Assembly (NCBI RefSeq): GCF_027943255.1
Contig: NC_072893.1
Coordinates: forward strand, 20,978,001 to 21,042,000
Direction of reading: 5' to 3'
Source: Anastrepha obliqua
Lineage: Eukaryota; Arthropoda; Insecta; Diptera; Tephritidae
Length of the DNA stretch: 64,000 nt
Below, piece after piece: positions 53,195 through 63,234 of this stretch. Every line of letters starts with the position of its first letter. Positions within the stretch are counted from its first letter, which is position 1. The notes beneath the pieces were generated by a model, which was not told the DNA's origin, ran no database searches, and saw only the letters and a program-made list of their open reading frames with translations. The position numbers and the translations under genes were made by a program.

Positions 53195-54400
53195 AGTGTT
53201 AGGTTAGGTTAGGTTCGTCGAAGACAAGATACTCGGTGGCTTTAAGGCCCATTGTGACACCTGTATTTGATTTCCATCCTCTCACTAAGTTGCTTAAACC
53301 ACTTAGATCTTTTTAAGAAGGTAACTTGTCCCCACAGTGAGACATTTTGCAAATTTCTCAGGTCTTCAAAGAAATAATCGCCAAGATATTTCCCACGACT
53401 TCTTTGAAGTGCACGACATTCACAGAGGAGGTGTTGTAGCAACTCAATTTCTTTTTCATCTCCACAACTCCTGTCATTGTGAGGTACACCCATTGTACGG
53501 GCTAGGGACTCAATAGTGCAGGGACCCGTTATAACGCCTGTGAGGACGCTAGTAGTTGATCTGTTGAATCCAAGCAGACATTTTGTCCTTTTAAGATTCA
53601 CTTTTAGTCAGAGCACTTTGGAGACCTTCCAGTTAATAACCGAGACCAACTTCTACTGCTTTCCACGATTACGCTCAAGTCAATCACAGTTTACAGTTCG
53701 TTTAGAACTCTACCACTCTCAGAAGGTCCAGCTCAGAGCCTTTCCTTGCACACTCATCCGCTCTTTCATTTCCCTCCACTGCAGAGTAGCCGGGAATAAA
53801 CGGGAGGGATTCCTGAATTCTTTAGCTTGATGAATCGCTGCTTGAATCTACAAAAATGGTAAATATTGGAGGTAAGTCCATCAATCTTTTCATTTTTGTT
53901 GCCCTATAACGTAGATCGGCCGCCGGTTGGTGCGTGACTACCATTTGGAATTCAGAGTGAACGTAGGTTCGAATCTCGAAGAAACATCAAATTGAAGAAA
54001 ACTTTTTTTCTAATAGTGGTGGCCCCTCGGCAGGCAAAGACAAGCCTCCGAGTGTATTTCTGCCTTGAAAAAGCTTCTCATAAAAAATATATGCCGTTCG
54101 GAATCGGCTCGAAACTGTCGGTCTCTCCATTTGGGGAATAACATCAAGACGCAGTTCATAAATAGGAGGAGGAGCTCGGCCAAAAAGGTGTACGCGCTAA
54201 TTATAAATAAAATAAACGTAGATCTCAGCTTGCAAGACGCTACACCGATCTGAGAGTCTAAAGGAGCAATTTAAGGATAATTGTTCCGATTGCACTCCCG
54301 ATCCAGTGCCATTATTCATCTTTGAACCGTCATAAATATGGTGACCACCTGATCATCTGACATGACTCTGGTCTGCCTATATCCTTTCTGTCAGCTTCTT
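53195..54400 (-). mobile_element. RNase H LINE (family G) split by a SINE
   Basis: Minus strand from about 54400 downward: YLYDGSKMNNGTGSGV (first RNase H aspartate), VLQAEIYVI (glutamate), then the SINE. After it, QAAIHQAKEF and PGYSAVEGNERADECARKGS (last block; the normal PGH is PGY). Further down are GVPHND-RSCGDEKE and LLCECRALQRSRGKYLG. The 3' UTR ends in a (CCTAA)n tail (plus strand GTTAGGTTAGGTTAGGTT, 53198-53215). Several shifts. The same family as 2510-2848. Confidence 0.85.
53918..54214 (+). mobile_element. tRNA-derived SINE inside LINE G, 10-bp TSD
   Basis: 297-bp plus-strand copy bounded by AACGTAGATC (53908-53917 and 54215-54224). The head is GGCCGCCGGTTGGTGCGTGA with a B-box GGTTCGAATCTC. 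The body matches the reference at 40638, and the tail is AATTATAAATAAAAT. The duplicated target lies in the RNase H coding sequence of LINE G. Confidence 0.95.
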
Positions 54401-54589
54401 GTATTTTATAGTCTCTGCCAGATCTATCTTGGGACTAAGATTCTTTCTTCAGTGTTTGGTTCTTTTCTCTCTTTTTTTATTTCTCTCTATGGCGTCACAA
54501 TGGACGAATTCTGATTCTTTGTCCAAGTGGGTCCCACGCGTGGGCAGCCATTTATTCTAACCTACCTGGTCAGTCATTACATATTAAAC

Positions 54590-55345
54590 TTGCCTGTTTG
54601 TTGCTTCAGGCCTTAACTGATTCCGAGTCCACTGGTGCGGTTTTAAATAAGATTCTAAGATTGATTCTATTGTCGTTATTTTGTATCAGAATTTCGCAAG
54701 TTCGAAATGTAGGTTCTGACTATAGCAAAGTTCTAAACTTAGACAGAAATTTCCGAAATGATCGATATGCTCTTCTGAGGGCCAATCAGGCGGCACTTAT
54801 GGCCTTATTGTCCTGTGCGATCAAGCCTTCACTGGTCCTTAAGTGTATCGCGAAACCGAATCTACTAGGAACACACAATCGCATTGGGGTAATTTGGGTC
54901 TCAGGACACAGGAATTATAACTGGAAATGAAATAGCAGACGCATTGGTAAGGCGACCACGCCTGTAATAGGACCCGAGCCCTTCTTTGCAATGGAACAAC
55001 ACACAATTAAGGAGAAACTTAGGAGTGAGGAGCTAAGGCTAAGGGAGTTTAACTAACGCCAAACTATGATACTACACAGGCGAACCGCTTACTGGGAGGA
55101 GATTGATCGAAAGAAGTTTAGAAAACGCATAACCCTCCCTAAGGATAATGCACAGAGAATGCTCACGAGCTCCCCGGAGACTCCAATGCACCCTCTCCTT
55201 AAGTGCAGCACTATAGGGCGCAGAAAGTTGAGACATCTCGGTCAATTGCAGCCAGAGCAAAGGCACATCCGTTCACTCCAACCCGCTCTATCTCAGGTTT
55301 AATAAGAGAACTGGGTCTTAATGAGGTACTGTAATGAGTAGAGCG
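54590..55345 (+). mobile_element. RNase H LINE 3' part (family H)
   Basis: Plus strand: ANQAALMALLSCAIKPSLVL (the SDNQAALMAL block with its aspartate lost), then IGVIWVSGHRN, a one-base shift, and ITGNEIADALVR (intact last block). Next come VIGPEPFFAMEQHTIKEKLR and, after further shifts, MHPLLKCSTIGRRKLRHLG, where only part of the cysteine tail survives. Confidence 0.75.
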
Positions 55346-55349
55346 CACA

Positions 55350-56330
55350 GAAGACCATGAGGACGAAGTGTAAGCCTCATAAAGAATCTAACGAAACTAA
55401 CTGTAGTATTCCGTGATACGAAATTTTGCTGATTCTGAAGCAGAAATCTATTTCACTAGCTCAGATTTTTCCTGCAGGGAATGCCTGCAATCATCCATAT
55501 ACGAGTATGTGTGTGTGCACGTGTACTTATCTATTCATTATGCCCTTTTCCATGGGTTGCATACAGCATCTTCCGGCCAACCCCCGTTGTCGTGTGCTCT
55601 ACTTTAGTAATTGCACAGTAAAAATGTGCTTTCAATTTGTATGCATGTATGTGTGTGTGTGTATGTATGTGTATTTATGTATGTATGTATGTAGCTGAAG
55701 TACTCGTACTGCTTGTTCCAGCATTTGCGAGTGTTTGTTATTGCCAATTGTTGTTGTTTTGCGTTTGTAACGTCTGCCGTCTGCCACATTTGCCGCATGT
55801 CGCTGTCATACTTACAGTATTTTATTTTATTTAATTTTTTTCCTGTTGACGCAAAAGTATTGAATTACCATTAGAAGTGCCATCGAATTGGGCTGGGCGA
55901 ACTAATGGGAGGGGGTGGTGACTGGAAAACTTTGCAGCTTTTATTTGATACACTCACATATTTGTGGCTTCGTTAGTAGTACACTTGTTGTTCGTATTGT
56001 TGTTGTGTGACGTTATGATGGTACGAGCAGGTAACTCGCTGGGCTGTTAGCCCGAGTTAATTTGAGATGGGAATTCCCAAAGGACTTGTGAAAATTCATT
56101 AGTTTCGTTTCAAGATTTCAACATTTGTCGCTTGTGTAATATTTTTTTGTTTTTTTTTTTTTGTGCATTTATTTACATCTATTATTTAGGTATCTCCATT
56201 CGCCTTTCATCTCTTTGTTATTATTTCGTTTGAGCTTTTTTTATGGATTTTCCAAGAGATGGCGGTAACGCAATTCGATTGTCTCCGCGTTTTTCAGGTA
56301 CACAAACTTTGTTCACGCTTAATTATTTTC
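55350..56330. other. Non-coding stretch with (TG)n/(TATG)n microsatellite
   Basis: TATGTGTG/TATG repeats at about 55640-55692. GTTGTTGTT runs at 55745-55760 and 55985-56010. No element recognised. Confidence 0.4.
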
Positions 56331-56334
56331 TTAT

Positions 56335-56593
56335 TATGATGCACTGAAGACCAACATACGCGATGTCATAGCTGAAATACAGCCGCATACAATCGAAAAT
56401 GTGTTGAAAAATTGGACCGATCGTATGGGATGGTGTATGGCTAGCCGAGGCAGCCATATGAATGAAGTTGTATTCCATCATTAACCGGAAAGATTGTACT
56501 TCAAAATAAAAAAAACAGTTTGGAAAAATTTTGAGTAGTTTCTTTTTTATAGCATTTTTAATTCCGTAAAGTTATATGGCGGACCCTGTATAA
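56335..56593 (+). mobile_element. DD41D-type mariner 3' end
   Basis: Plus strand: DALKTNIRDVIAEIQPHTIE, NVLKNWTDRMGWCMASRGSH and MNEVVFHH-stop (56482-56484), then about 110 bp of A-rich 3' sequence ending GTTATATGGCGGACCCTGTA, a likely TIR. Only the transposase C-terminus is left. Confidence 0.78.
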
Positions 56594-56599
56594 AATTTA

Positions 56600-56805
56600 G
56601 GTCCCTAGAGATACCAGATGGAGATGGATGAATACTGAAACTGGACATAATACAGGATGTCAACGCCTTTGGCGAATCTAAGCAGAGCTGACAGATTCGC
56701 TTTTGAGACGTCCTCCAGACCTTCAAAAAGTGGGGCTCCCAGGCTTTTTAAACGCGTTTTTAATAACGCCGGACAAACGCACAGAAGATGTATAAAAGTT
56801 AGTTC
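56600..56805 (-). mobile_element. RNase H LINE C-terminal tail (family N)
   Basis: Minus strand, open without a stop for about 50 codons: FIHLLCVCPALLKTRLKSLG, APLFEGLEDVSKANLSALLR and FAKGVDIL. The HLLC-CPAL motif marks the tail of an RNase H LINE of yet another family. Confidence 0.75.
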
Positions 56806-56809
56806 AATT

Positions 56810-57190
56810 CCGAAATTCTTCGAGAAAAATACTTAAGAATAAACCAAAATAATAGTCAAATCCTAAAAAACGCAGACCGAAGAAAAAAGTATACTACATA
56901 CTTAGTATTGCCATAAATTCTGTGACAAATTTTACAATGCATACAGCGAGAATAGATTCGCAGAAAAAACTTGAGTTATTTTTGCTTTTGCTCATTTGCC
57001 TTGTCTACTCATAAATTATACTCAGTTTCGTTGCAAATTTCCCTTGTTAGCAGTGGAATGAGGAGCTAAAGAAAATCTTATTGCACTGATTGCATAACAA
57101 AAGTGTGGCAAAAGTGCCAGTGAGATTTACGAATCGCTGAAAAACTCAATAATTCGAGAAAATTTCTTTACCCCACGATCAATCGTTTTC
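56810..57190. other. Unassigned spacer
   Basis: AT-rich, with no family recognised. Confidence 0.3.
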
Positions 57191-57194
57191 GCAG

Positions 57195-57510
57195 ACATCT
57201 GAAGTAACACACAGAAAAAGAAGTGGTCGTCCTCCTTGAGAGATGGGCTTTGCGCCAACTCAGCGCGCGCTGAGCAAGTACATACACTTGTAACGTAGCG
57301 AAATTCTTCAGGCCACATGTGGATCGGGGCGTTCAAGCGAGTTTCTGAAGTTGACAAAATCTTAACGCTCGAACCTCATGAGTTTCCTCACAGGACACTA
57401 TCCGCGAGGGGTGCTTGCTGGGAAACTTGGAATTAGGATGAGGTGGAATAATCTCAGCTCCTTTTCCTTAGCTACCCTGCTCTCGCAGGGCTGAGATATA
57501 GGCATCTTAT
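57195..57510 (+). mobile_element. LINE E tail fragment
   Basis: Nucleotide similarity to the minus strand of 7930-8215 is clear (GATGGGCTTTGCGCCAACTC, CACATGTGGATCGGGGCG, CTTAACGCTCGAACC, ATGAGGTGGAATAATCTCAG, CTACCCTGCTCTCGCAGGGC). It is the same LINE E tail in the opposite orientation, with several indels. Confidence 0.7.
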
Positions 57511-57599
57511 GTTCCGAAACTCATAATATTCTACAAGAAAAAAATATTATGTTTCAATCGGGTATAAGCGAACCGGGAGGCGTTCTAATAGGCAATACA

Positions 57600-58160
57600 G
57601 TTTTAGGTCTCGATAATCTACAATTGGAGCAATCGAGGATGCTTTGAAGCGTAGGAAAAGCACGGAGCATAACATAAATCACTCTTCCCGACCAATCGTG
57701 CTACTAGCAACAATCGACCTAAAAGACGTTTTCAACAGCGCAAAGTGGGTGAGTATAATCTGCAGCTACCTTAAAGATCGTGTACTCATTTATGGCACAA
57801 GAAGAGGGCAACGGACAAAAGTGTTAACCTCTGGTGCTGCACAAGGGTCAATCCTAGACTCTGACGTCTGAAACGTCAGTTATTACGGCATCCAGACCAT
57901 CAACATACCCGACAATTGATATGTGGTAGGATACGCGCATGATAACGCACCAATTTTTACTGCACTTACAGAACCGATGAGGGAGCGCATATCTCTAGAA
58001 GTAACAATGCCCATTTACATAGGAAACAAAAAGACCTCAAATGTGCTGAAATATCTGGGCAACAAACTCGAACAAGCTGACTTACTGAGTACAAATCCAA
58101 TACGCTGCTGACAAATCTGCCAAAACAATAGCAGCGCTATCAAGATAAATGGCTAACATC
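57600..58160 (+). mobile_element. R1-like LINE RT remnant
   Basis: Plus strand: IVLLATIDLKDVFNSAKWVS (first aspartate), ICSYLKDRVLIYGTRRGQRT, KVLTSGAAQGSILDSDV (the family block is AAQGSILGPDLWN), VGYAHDNAPI, where YADD has become YAHD, and NVLKYLGNKLEQADL. The motif order and the GAAQGS-LGP block are R1-clade features. The spacing between the palm and YLG is shortened by deletion. Confidence 0.75.
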
Positions 58161-58164
58161 GGAG

Positions 58165-58400
58165 TCAAATATCGAAAAAAATAGGGAAATCTGAAACCAA
58201 TGAATGCATTTACGAAGATGCACCCATTAACGATGCAGATCAGATGTGAAAGATGGAAATTAGATAGGAAAGTTGTCGAAGGCAGACTAGATCCCTTAAG
58301 AGTAGACAAAATCAATGAAAGCATTTTAAAAGGCACAGATAATCGGCAACTTATTGGCATATACATAGAGCGAGTCCTGCGCGCCAAAAAATTCTGACAT
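58165..58400 (+). mobile_element. Possible LINE-derived open frame, downstream of R1-like RT
   Basis: A 65-codon frame (58200-58397) reading QIRCERWKLDRKVVEGRLDP, LRVDKINESILKGTDNRQLI and GIYIERVLRAKKF. It looks protein-coding and may be the end of a transposon polyprotein, but I cannot assign it to a family with confidence. Confidence 0.35.
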
Positions 58401-58840
58401 GGGCAGAGCTGCTATCTAATTAGAAGATGAGCCGATCCCATGTTGCTGGCTCCAAAACTGACGATTCTAGGAGAGAGTAGAGGAGGCAGTCTTTATCAGA
58501 ACGCCTACTTGGATATTCTCTGTCTTCTATGAAATGCTACCGTAGTTCTGGGGCAAGGGAAACATCCAGGAGCGGAAGGGAAGGGATAGTTTTAGTCGCA
58601 CACCACTCACGTAGGGACGACAGTGGCGCGAAGGCATTTTAAACCATGCCCCATCGTCAGAAAACAGAAAAACAAAAAAATCCAACATAGTTACACTGAG
58701 GCATTTTGAGGAGGAATGAACAAACTACAGTTTTCATTTGGATTCTTCAACTTCCAAAAATAGTACTGGGTATGGGAATAAGTTTCCGTCCTTTCATAGC
58801 CAAGGTTACGAATTATTTAAACAATTAAATAATACACGAA

Positions 58841-60059
58841 TTATGTGAAGTTTGTGCCATTGGAAGTTACAACTTTACTCCATCTTTCAGGTAGGATACG
58901 GATTCCTCTGACGAAAAGTTCGAGTTCTTTTAACTTAACCCACTCATTGAGCCAGTTTGCGATGATCTCGTAAGAAGTGAACCGCTCTGCAATTAGGGCT
59001 GACGGTATTGATCGGAACAGATGGTAATCCGAAGGTTCAATGTCTGGGGAATACAACGGGTGGGGCAAGATTTCCCCATTCAGTCCTCTAAATATTTCCT
59101 GACCGATTAAGCTAGGTGTGGCCTGGCCAGTTTGTCATGCATGCCGTCTCATTCCGGCCGCTTGTCTTTGAGAGCTCGACTCAAACTCTTTAGCTGCAGT
59201 CGGTAATGATCGCCACTGATGGTTTTAGATGGCTTAAGGAGTTCATAATAGATGATCCACCACTCTTCTAATTCCACCAGATGCACAACATAACCAATAA
59301 CAACATAACAATGAAGCATGAATATTTTTGTTCGCTGTCGATGGACCTGGTTCACCTGGCAGGCTCCAACATTTTCGACGCTTATGGTGATCATAATAAA
59401 TCCACTTTTGATCGCCAGTGACGATGCGATGCAGAAACGCCTTTCTTTTCTGCCGTTCAAAAAGTTTTTCACACGTCACCAAACGTCTCTCGATATTCCT
59501 ATCCTTCAATTGATATGACACCCAGTTACCTGCTTTCTGGACCATTCCCATCGCGTGCAAACATTTACCGACAGTTGACCTGACAACATCCAACTCTTTA
59601 GACCAGACGAGAGGGGGGGATCGGGTACTTTTTGCCCCGGGCCCGGAGTTTTCAGAGGGGCCCGGACTCGAGATTATACGTATTTATATGAATTAGACAT
59701 CATTGGAAAGGGCCCGCATTTGCAATTTTCCCACGGGGCCCGGATTTTCCCCCCGGGCCCGGATATGCTCTCTACGACCCTGCTTTAGACATATAATCAA
59801 GGGTTCAACATACGTCTTCATTCAAAAAATTGTTGTAGTTGAGTATCTTCGAATATTTTCCGTGCCCCTTCGCTCGTTCGATCTTTGTCAGTCACGTCGA
59901 AATTGCCACTTTGGGAGCGTCGAAACCACTCTTGATAAGTTGTATTTGATGGGGCGTGATTGCCGTAAATATTGATCAATATGCTGCACTTTTCTTTAAA
60001 AGGTAATAATGAAGCTACACTTCCCGCAGATGTTGTTTTTTCGGGACGAACTTAGACAT
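58841..60059 (-). pseudogene. Mos1-type mariner transposase, MITE-interrupted
   Basis: Reading downward: MSKFVPKKQHLREV, a stop, LHYYLLKKSAA, INIYGNHAPSNTTYQEWFRR, SQSGNFDVTDKDR and a frame shift into LNEDVC, then the MITE. After it: KELDVVRSTVGKCLHAMGMV, WVSYQLKDRNIERRLVTCEK, FLHRIVTGDQKWIYYD (first aspartate), WWIIYYELLKPSKTISGDHY, then HDKLARPH (second aspartate kept, HDN changed to HDK) and SPDIEPSDYHLFRSI (third aspartate). It ends NGTNFT-stop. Stops and shifts make it inactive even without the insertion. Confidence 0.85.
59604..59782. mobile_element. hAT-like MITE, 179 bp, exact 8-bp TSD
   Basis: Flanked by the exact 8-bp direct repeat CTTTAGAC (59596-59603 and 59783-59790), which is mariner sequence. 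The ends are CAGACGAGAGGGGGGGATCG (left) and, reverse-complemented, CAGGGTCGTAGAGAGCATAT (right), imperfect short TIRs starting CAG. The interior has repeated GGGCCCGG blocks and a short AT-rich centre and encodes nothing. An 8-bp TSD with CAGRG-type ends is the signature of hAT-superfamily non-autonomous elements. Confidence 0.88.
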
Positions 60060-60112
60060 TTTTGGTGTCAGATAAAAAGGGATCTTTACGCTTCAAACGA
60101 ATGTGTACTACT

Positions 60113-60479
60113 GAGATCGGTACCTCACATATCCACCTTCAAATCACCAGTTTTTTACTAGAGTGAACACAAAAATAGTATCAGCAGCGACACCTCTTTT
60201 ACGAGGGCACAAACTTACTCCCATATCTAATAATTTGAAAACTCCTCTATTTTCGAGGGTTTTTCGTAATAAAACTGTGACAATGTGGACTGCTAGCTTT
60301 GAAGCTGCCTTAAAAAATAATGAACTATTTTTATAATAATAAAATTTTAATGCCATTAAGTATTTACTTCGTGACCTGTACTAGAATATTTATGCAATAT
60401 AATTTATAAAAAAAACAAGTTAAATATTTCTTAAAGAGAAATTTTGCTTGTGTTTTTGCTTCCTTTTCAATTTGCAGCC
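60113..60479. other. AT-rich spacer downstream of candidate exon
   Basis: No element recognised. On the minus strand this would be the region 3' of the stop at 60480. It holds ATTAAA- and AATAAT-like words but no decisive polyadenylation signal. Confidence 0.3.
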
Positions 60480-60902
60480 CTAGATATCAAAGCCATCAAA
60501 GATTTCTGTAGCCATTGTTGCTCGTCGGCTTTCCAAAATCACTATTGCATTTATTATTCCTTTTGACAGCATTTTAGGCCCATTAAATTGTAACCATTCC
60601 GCTGCAATGCTCCACCAAGTCGAAATTGAAGCAAATGCATGTTCCCCCAGCATTCCTTGAAGGCGTTTCTTAAAGGCGAAGTCTGCATTGTCGCAACCCA
60701 CACACGTCATCAGATATTCTATTAGAAAACTGCTCAACTGCGAGTATGAATGACACGCAGCAATACAATAGTATTTTATGATACACCTACGGCGAGTACC
60801 CCTGTCACCCTCGTCGTTGTTGGCATCTAAGGATATAATAGTTTCTTTGTCAGTTCTTCCTGCGGTCTTTTTTCTTTGCTTATTACCACTTTTTCGGATG
60901 CT
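60480..60902 (-). CDS. Candidate host-gene 3' exon, unidentified protein
   Basis: Open on the minus strand for about 140 codons up to a stop at 60480, with non-repetitive, globular-looking residues. It starts with a basic segment (SIRKSGNKQRKKTAGRTDKE), continues IISLDANNDEGDRGTRRR, then CIIKYYCIAACHSYSQLSSF, DFAFKKRLQGMLGEHAFASI, STWWSIAAEWLQFNGPKM and INAIVILESRRATMATEI, and ends FDGFDI-stop. No ATG exists in the first 90 codons, so it would be an internal-start exon spliced from upstream. The preceding AATTTAAAG ends in a possible but weak acceptor AG. I do not recognise the family. It matches none of the transposon proteins seen here. Confidence 0.45.
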   Translation of the reverse strand, partial: SIRKSGNKQRKKTAGRTDKETIISLDANNDEGDRGTRRRCIIKYYCIAACHSYSQLSSFLIEYLMTCVGCDNADFAFKKRLQGMLGEHAFASISTWWSIAAEWLQFNGPKMLSKGIINAIVILESRRATMATEIFDGFDI

Positions 60903-60904
60903 TT

Positions 60905-61255
60905 AAATTATTTTGTATATCTACAAAAGTGCGTACGAATGTTTTTGTGTTTTTTGTTCGAAGAATTGCAGTTTCCCACACTCTGTTGCTGTGGCGTATG
61001 CAACAACACTACCTGTCAAATAGTGCACGGCACAAAGGAAGTGTACTCCAGACGCTCGCTAGGAGTTTCACCAACATTTCCTTTCACACTTCCTATCGGT
61101 GATTGTGTGGGCCAGAAACAATTTAGTATCTACCTGTGATGGCTGCTGAATTAGCTTCTGGATTTCGTTGTTCATTCACTTTCACACATTTCCAGCACTC
61201 CCCTTTTAAATATGTAGTTATGCATGAGCGTAGATTAGGGTGCGTCACCAGTTTT
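60905..61255. other. Spacer right of candidate exon
   Basis: Both strands carry short open frames (plus 60876-61139) with no recognisable family. Other exons of the candidate host gene could lie here on the minus strand, but I cannot identify them. Confidence 0.3.
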
Positions 61256-61389
61256 TCTTCGGAGTTATACAATTTTTTATATACTAAGACTTTTAGTAAA
61301 ATATTTTGAAAAAATATTAAGATCTACGTGAGCTGGAACGATTTGAAAACAGCATCAAAAATCGAGTTTTTATAAATAAATTTAGTTAA

Positions 61390-62170
61390 AAAAATATAAA
61401 TACAATTTTTTTTAACTGAGTCGAAATAATGAGATTTTTTTAGGTATTTTGATTTTTTAGAAAATCTATTTAGGTCTCTAAGTTGGAAAATATTTTATTA
61501 ATAAAAAAAAAAATAAAAATTGTATCAACTGATTTAAAAAAAAATATAAATACAATTTTATTTAACTGAGTCGAAGTAATAAGATTTTTTTAGATATTTT
61601 GGTTTTTTAGAAAATTTATTTAGGTCTCTAAGTTGGAAAATATTTTTTTAATAAAAAAAAAAATAAAAATTTTATCAACTGTTTTAAAAAAAAATATAAA
61701 TACAATTTTATTTAACTGAGTCGAAGTTATAAGATTTTTTTAGATATTTTGGTTTTTTAGAAAATTTATTTAGGTCTCTAAGTTGGAAAATATTTTTTTA
61801 ATAAAAAAAAAATAAAAATTTTATCAACTGATTTAAAAAAAAAAATATAAATACAATTTCATTTAACTGAGTCGAAGTTATAAGATTTTTTTAGATATTT
61901 TGGTTTTTTAGAAAATTTATTTAGGTCTCTAATAAATACAATTTTTTTAACTGAGTCGAAATAATGAGATTTTTTTAGGTATTTTGATTTTTTAGAAAGT
62001 TTATTTAGGTCTCTAAGTTGGAAAATATTTTTTTAATAAAAAAAAAAAAAAAATAAAAATTTTATCAACTGATTTAAAAAAAATATATAAATACAATTTT
62101 ATTTAACTGAGTAAGATTTTTTAGATATTTTGGTTTTTTAGAAAATTTAATTATTTAGGTCTCTATATAT
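61390..62170. repeat. AT-rich tandem array, ~150-bp unit
   Basis: About six units. The landmark ACTGAGTCGAA recurs with TCGAA at 61421, 61571, 61721, 61872 and 61956, and a truncated landmark at about 62110, giving periods of 150, 150, 151, 84 (a shortened unit) and about 155. Each full unit contains AAGATTTTTTTAGATATTTT, GGTTTTTTAGAAAATTTATT, TAGGTCTCTAAGTTGG and an A-rich tract. Units are highly similar, so the array is recent or homogenised. Confidence 0.9.
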
Positions 62171-62199
62171 CTTAATAAATTTAATTTTGAAAGTTTCTA

Positions 62200-63230
62200 T
62201 TTTTTTGTCAAAAATGTAACCACAAATAATAGAGTTTTGGTCTGCATAAAAAAAATTGTATCAACAGAATCGAAATAATTTAATTTTTTTTACCTATTTT
62301 TGTTTTTTAGAAAATAAGTTTAAAAAAAAATGACTATTCAGCAAAAACTCGACGGATTTAAGCCTTTAAATTATTATTGGAAATGAATTTTCTCATACTT
62401 TTGATTACTTGGAAAATTAACCCATTCACGTCCCGATATATTTCGCAAATTAAAAAAAAAAAAAAATTTTTTTTAAATCATAACTTTGGATACTAAAAAA
62501 ATTTTAGCTTCAAAGGTCAGCTTACAATTTTCCAAAAATATTATATTATTATGAAAGGAATCGAGATTTGTTTAAATATTTTTGTTTTTTAGAAAATTGG
62601 TTTAAGAAAAATTGAAATGACTACTCAGCAAAAACTTGACCGGTTAAGACTTATAAGTTATTATAGGAAAGGTATTTTTTCGCATTTTTCATTGATTTGA
62701 AAATTAGCCCGTCCCAATTTTACTTCGAACATTTTTATAAAGAAATTTAGTTTAAAAAAATCTTTTTTTTTCAAAAATAACCTCGGATAATAGAAAAGTT
62801 TTAGCTTAAAGGGCTGCATAAATTTTTATTTGAATTTTCATCAACGGAATCGAAATAATTTGATTCTTTTAGCTATTTTTGTTTTGTAGAAACAAAGTTT
62901 AAGAAAAAATTAAATGACTACTCAGTAAAAACTTGACCGATTTAGGCTTCGAAGTGATTATTGGAAAATTATTTTCACACACTTCGCATTACTTGGAAAA
63001 TTAACCCGTTCGCAGCCCAATTTTTTTCGCAAATTTTATAAAAGTAAATTTAATTTTGAATGTTTATTTTTTTATCAAAAATGTAACCACGTATTAGTAA
63101 GAGGGTCTGCATAAAAATTAAAAAACTTTTTATCAACGGAAGAAATTTAATTTAAGAAAAATTAATTAAATAAAACAAATAAATTTTAGAAAACTTGAAA
63201 TGACAATTTTTATCGGTTAAGGCTTTTAAG
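62200..63230. repeat. Degenerate ~295-bp repeat units
   Basis: The landmark GACTACTCAGCAAAAACTTG (or variant) followed by ACC-GATTTAAG...TTATTATTGGAAA and CTTGGAAAATTAACCC occurs near 62330, 62618 and 62918, a period of about 290-300 bp. Units share TTTGTTTTTTAGAAAAT-like words with the 150-bp array but are more diverged. Confidence 0.75.
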
Positions 63231-63234
63231 ATAT

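Larger units (their letters stand above)
58764..60112 (-). mobile_element. Mos1-type (mauritiana) mariner split by a hAT-like MITE
   Basis: Minus-strand mariner. The right part carries the start MSKFVPKKQHLREV and the HTH region. A 179-bp MITE interrupts it, and the left part carries the catalytic region and C-terminus. The left end is TACTGGGTATGGGAATAAGT; the right TIR is degraded. The coding span minus the insertion and one TSD copy is about 344 codons, which equals the usual Mos1-type length. Confidence 0.85.

Noticed and set aside
61390..62170. CRISPR-like periodic array
   Set aside because: The repeats are contiguous ~150-bp units without unique spacers, in a eukaryotic context; a satellite, not CRISPR.
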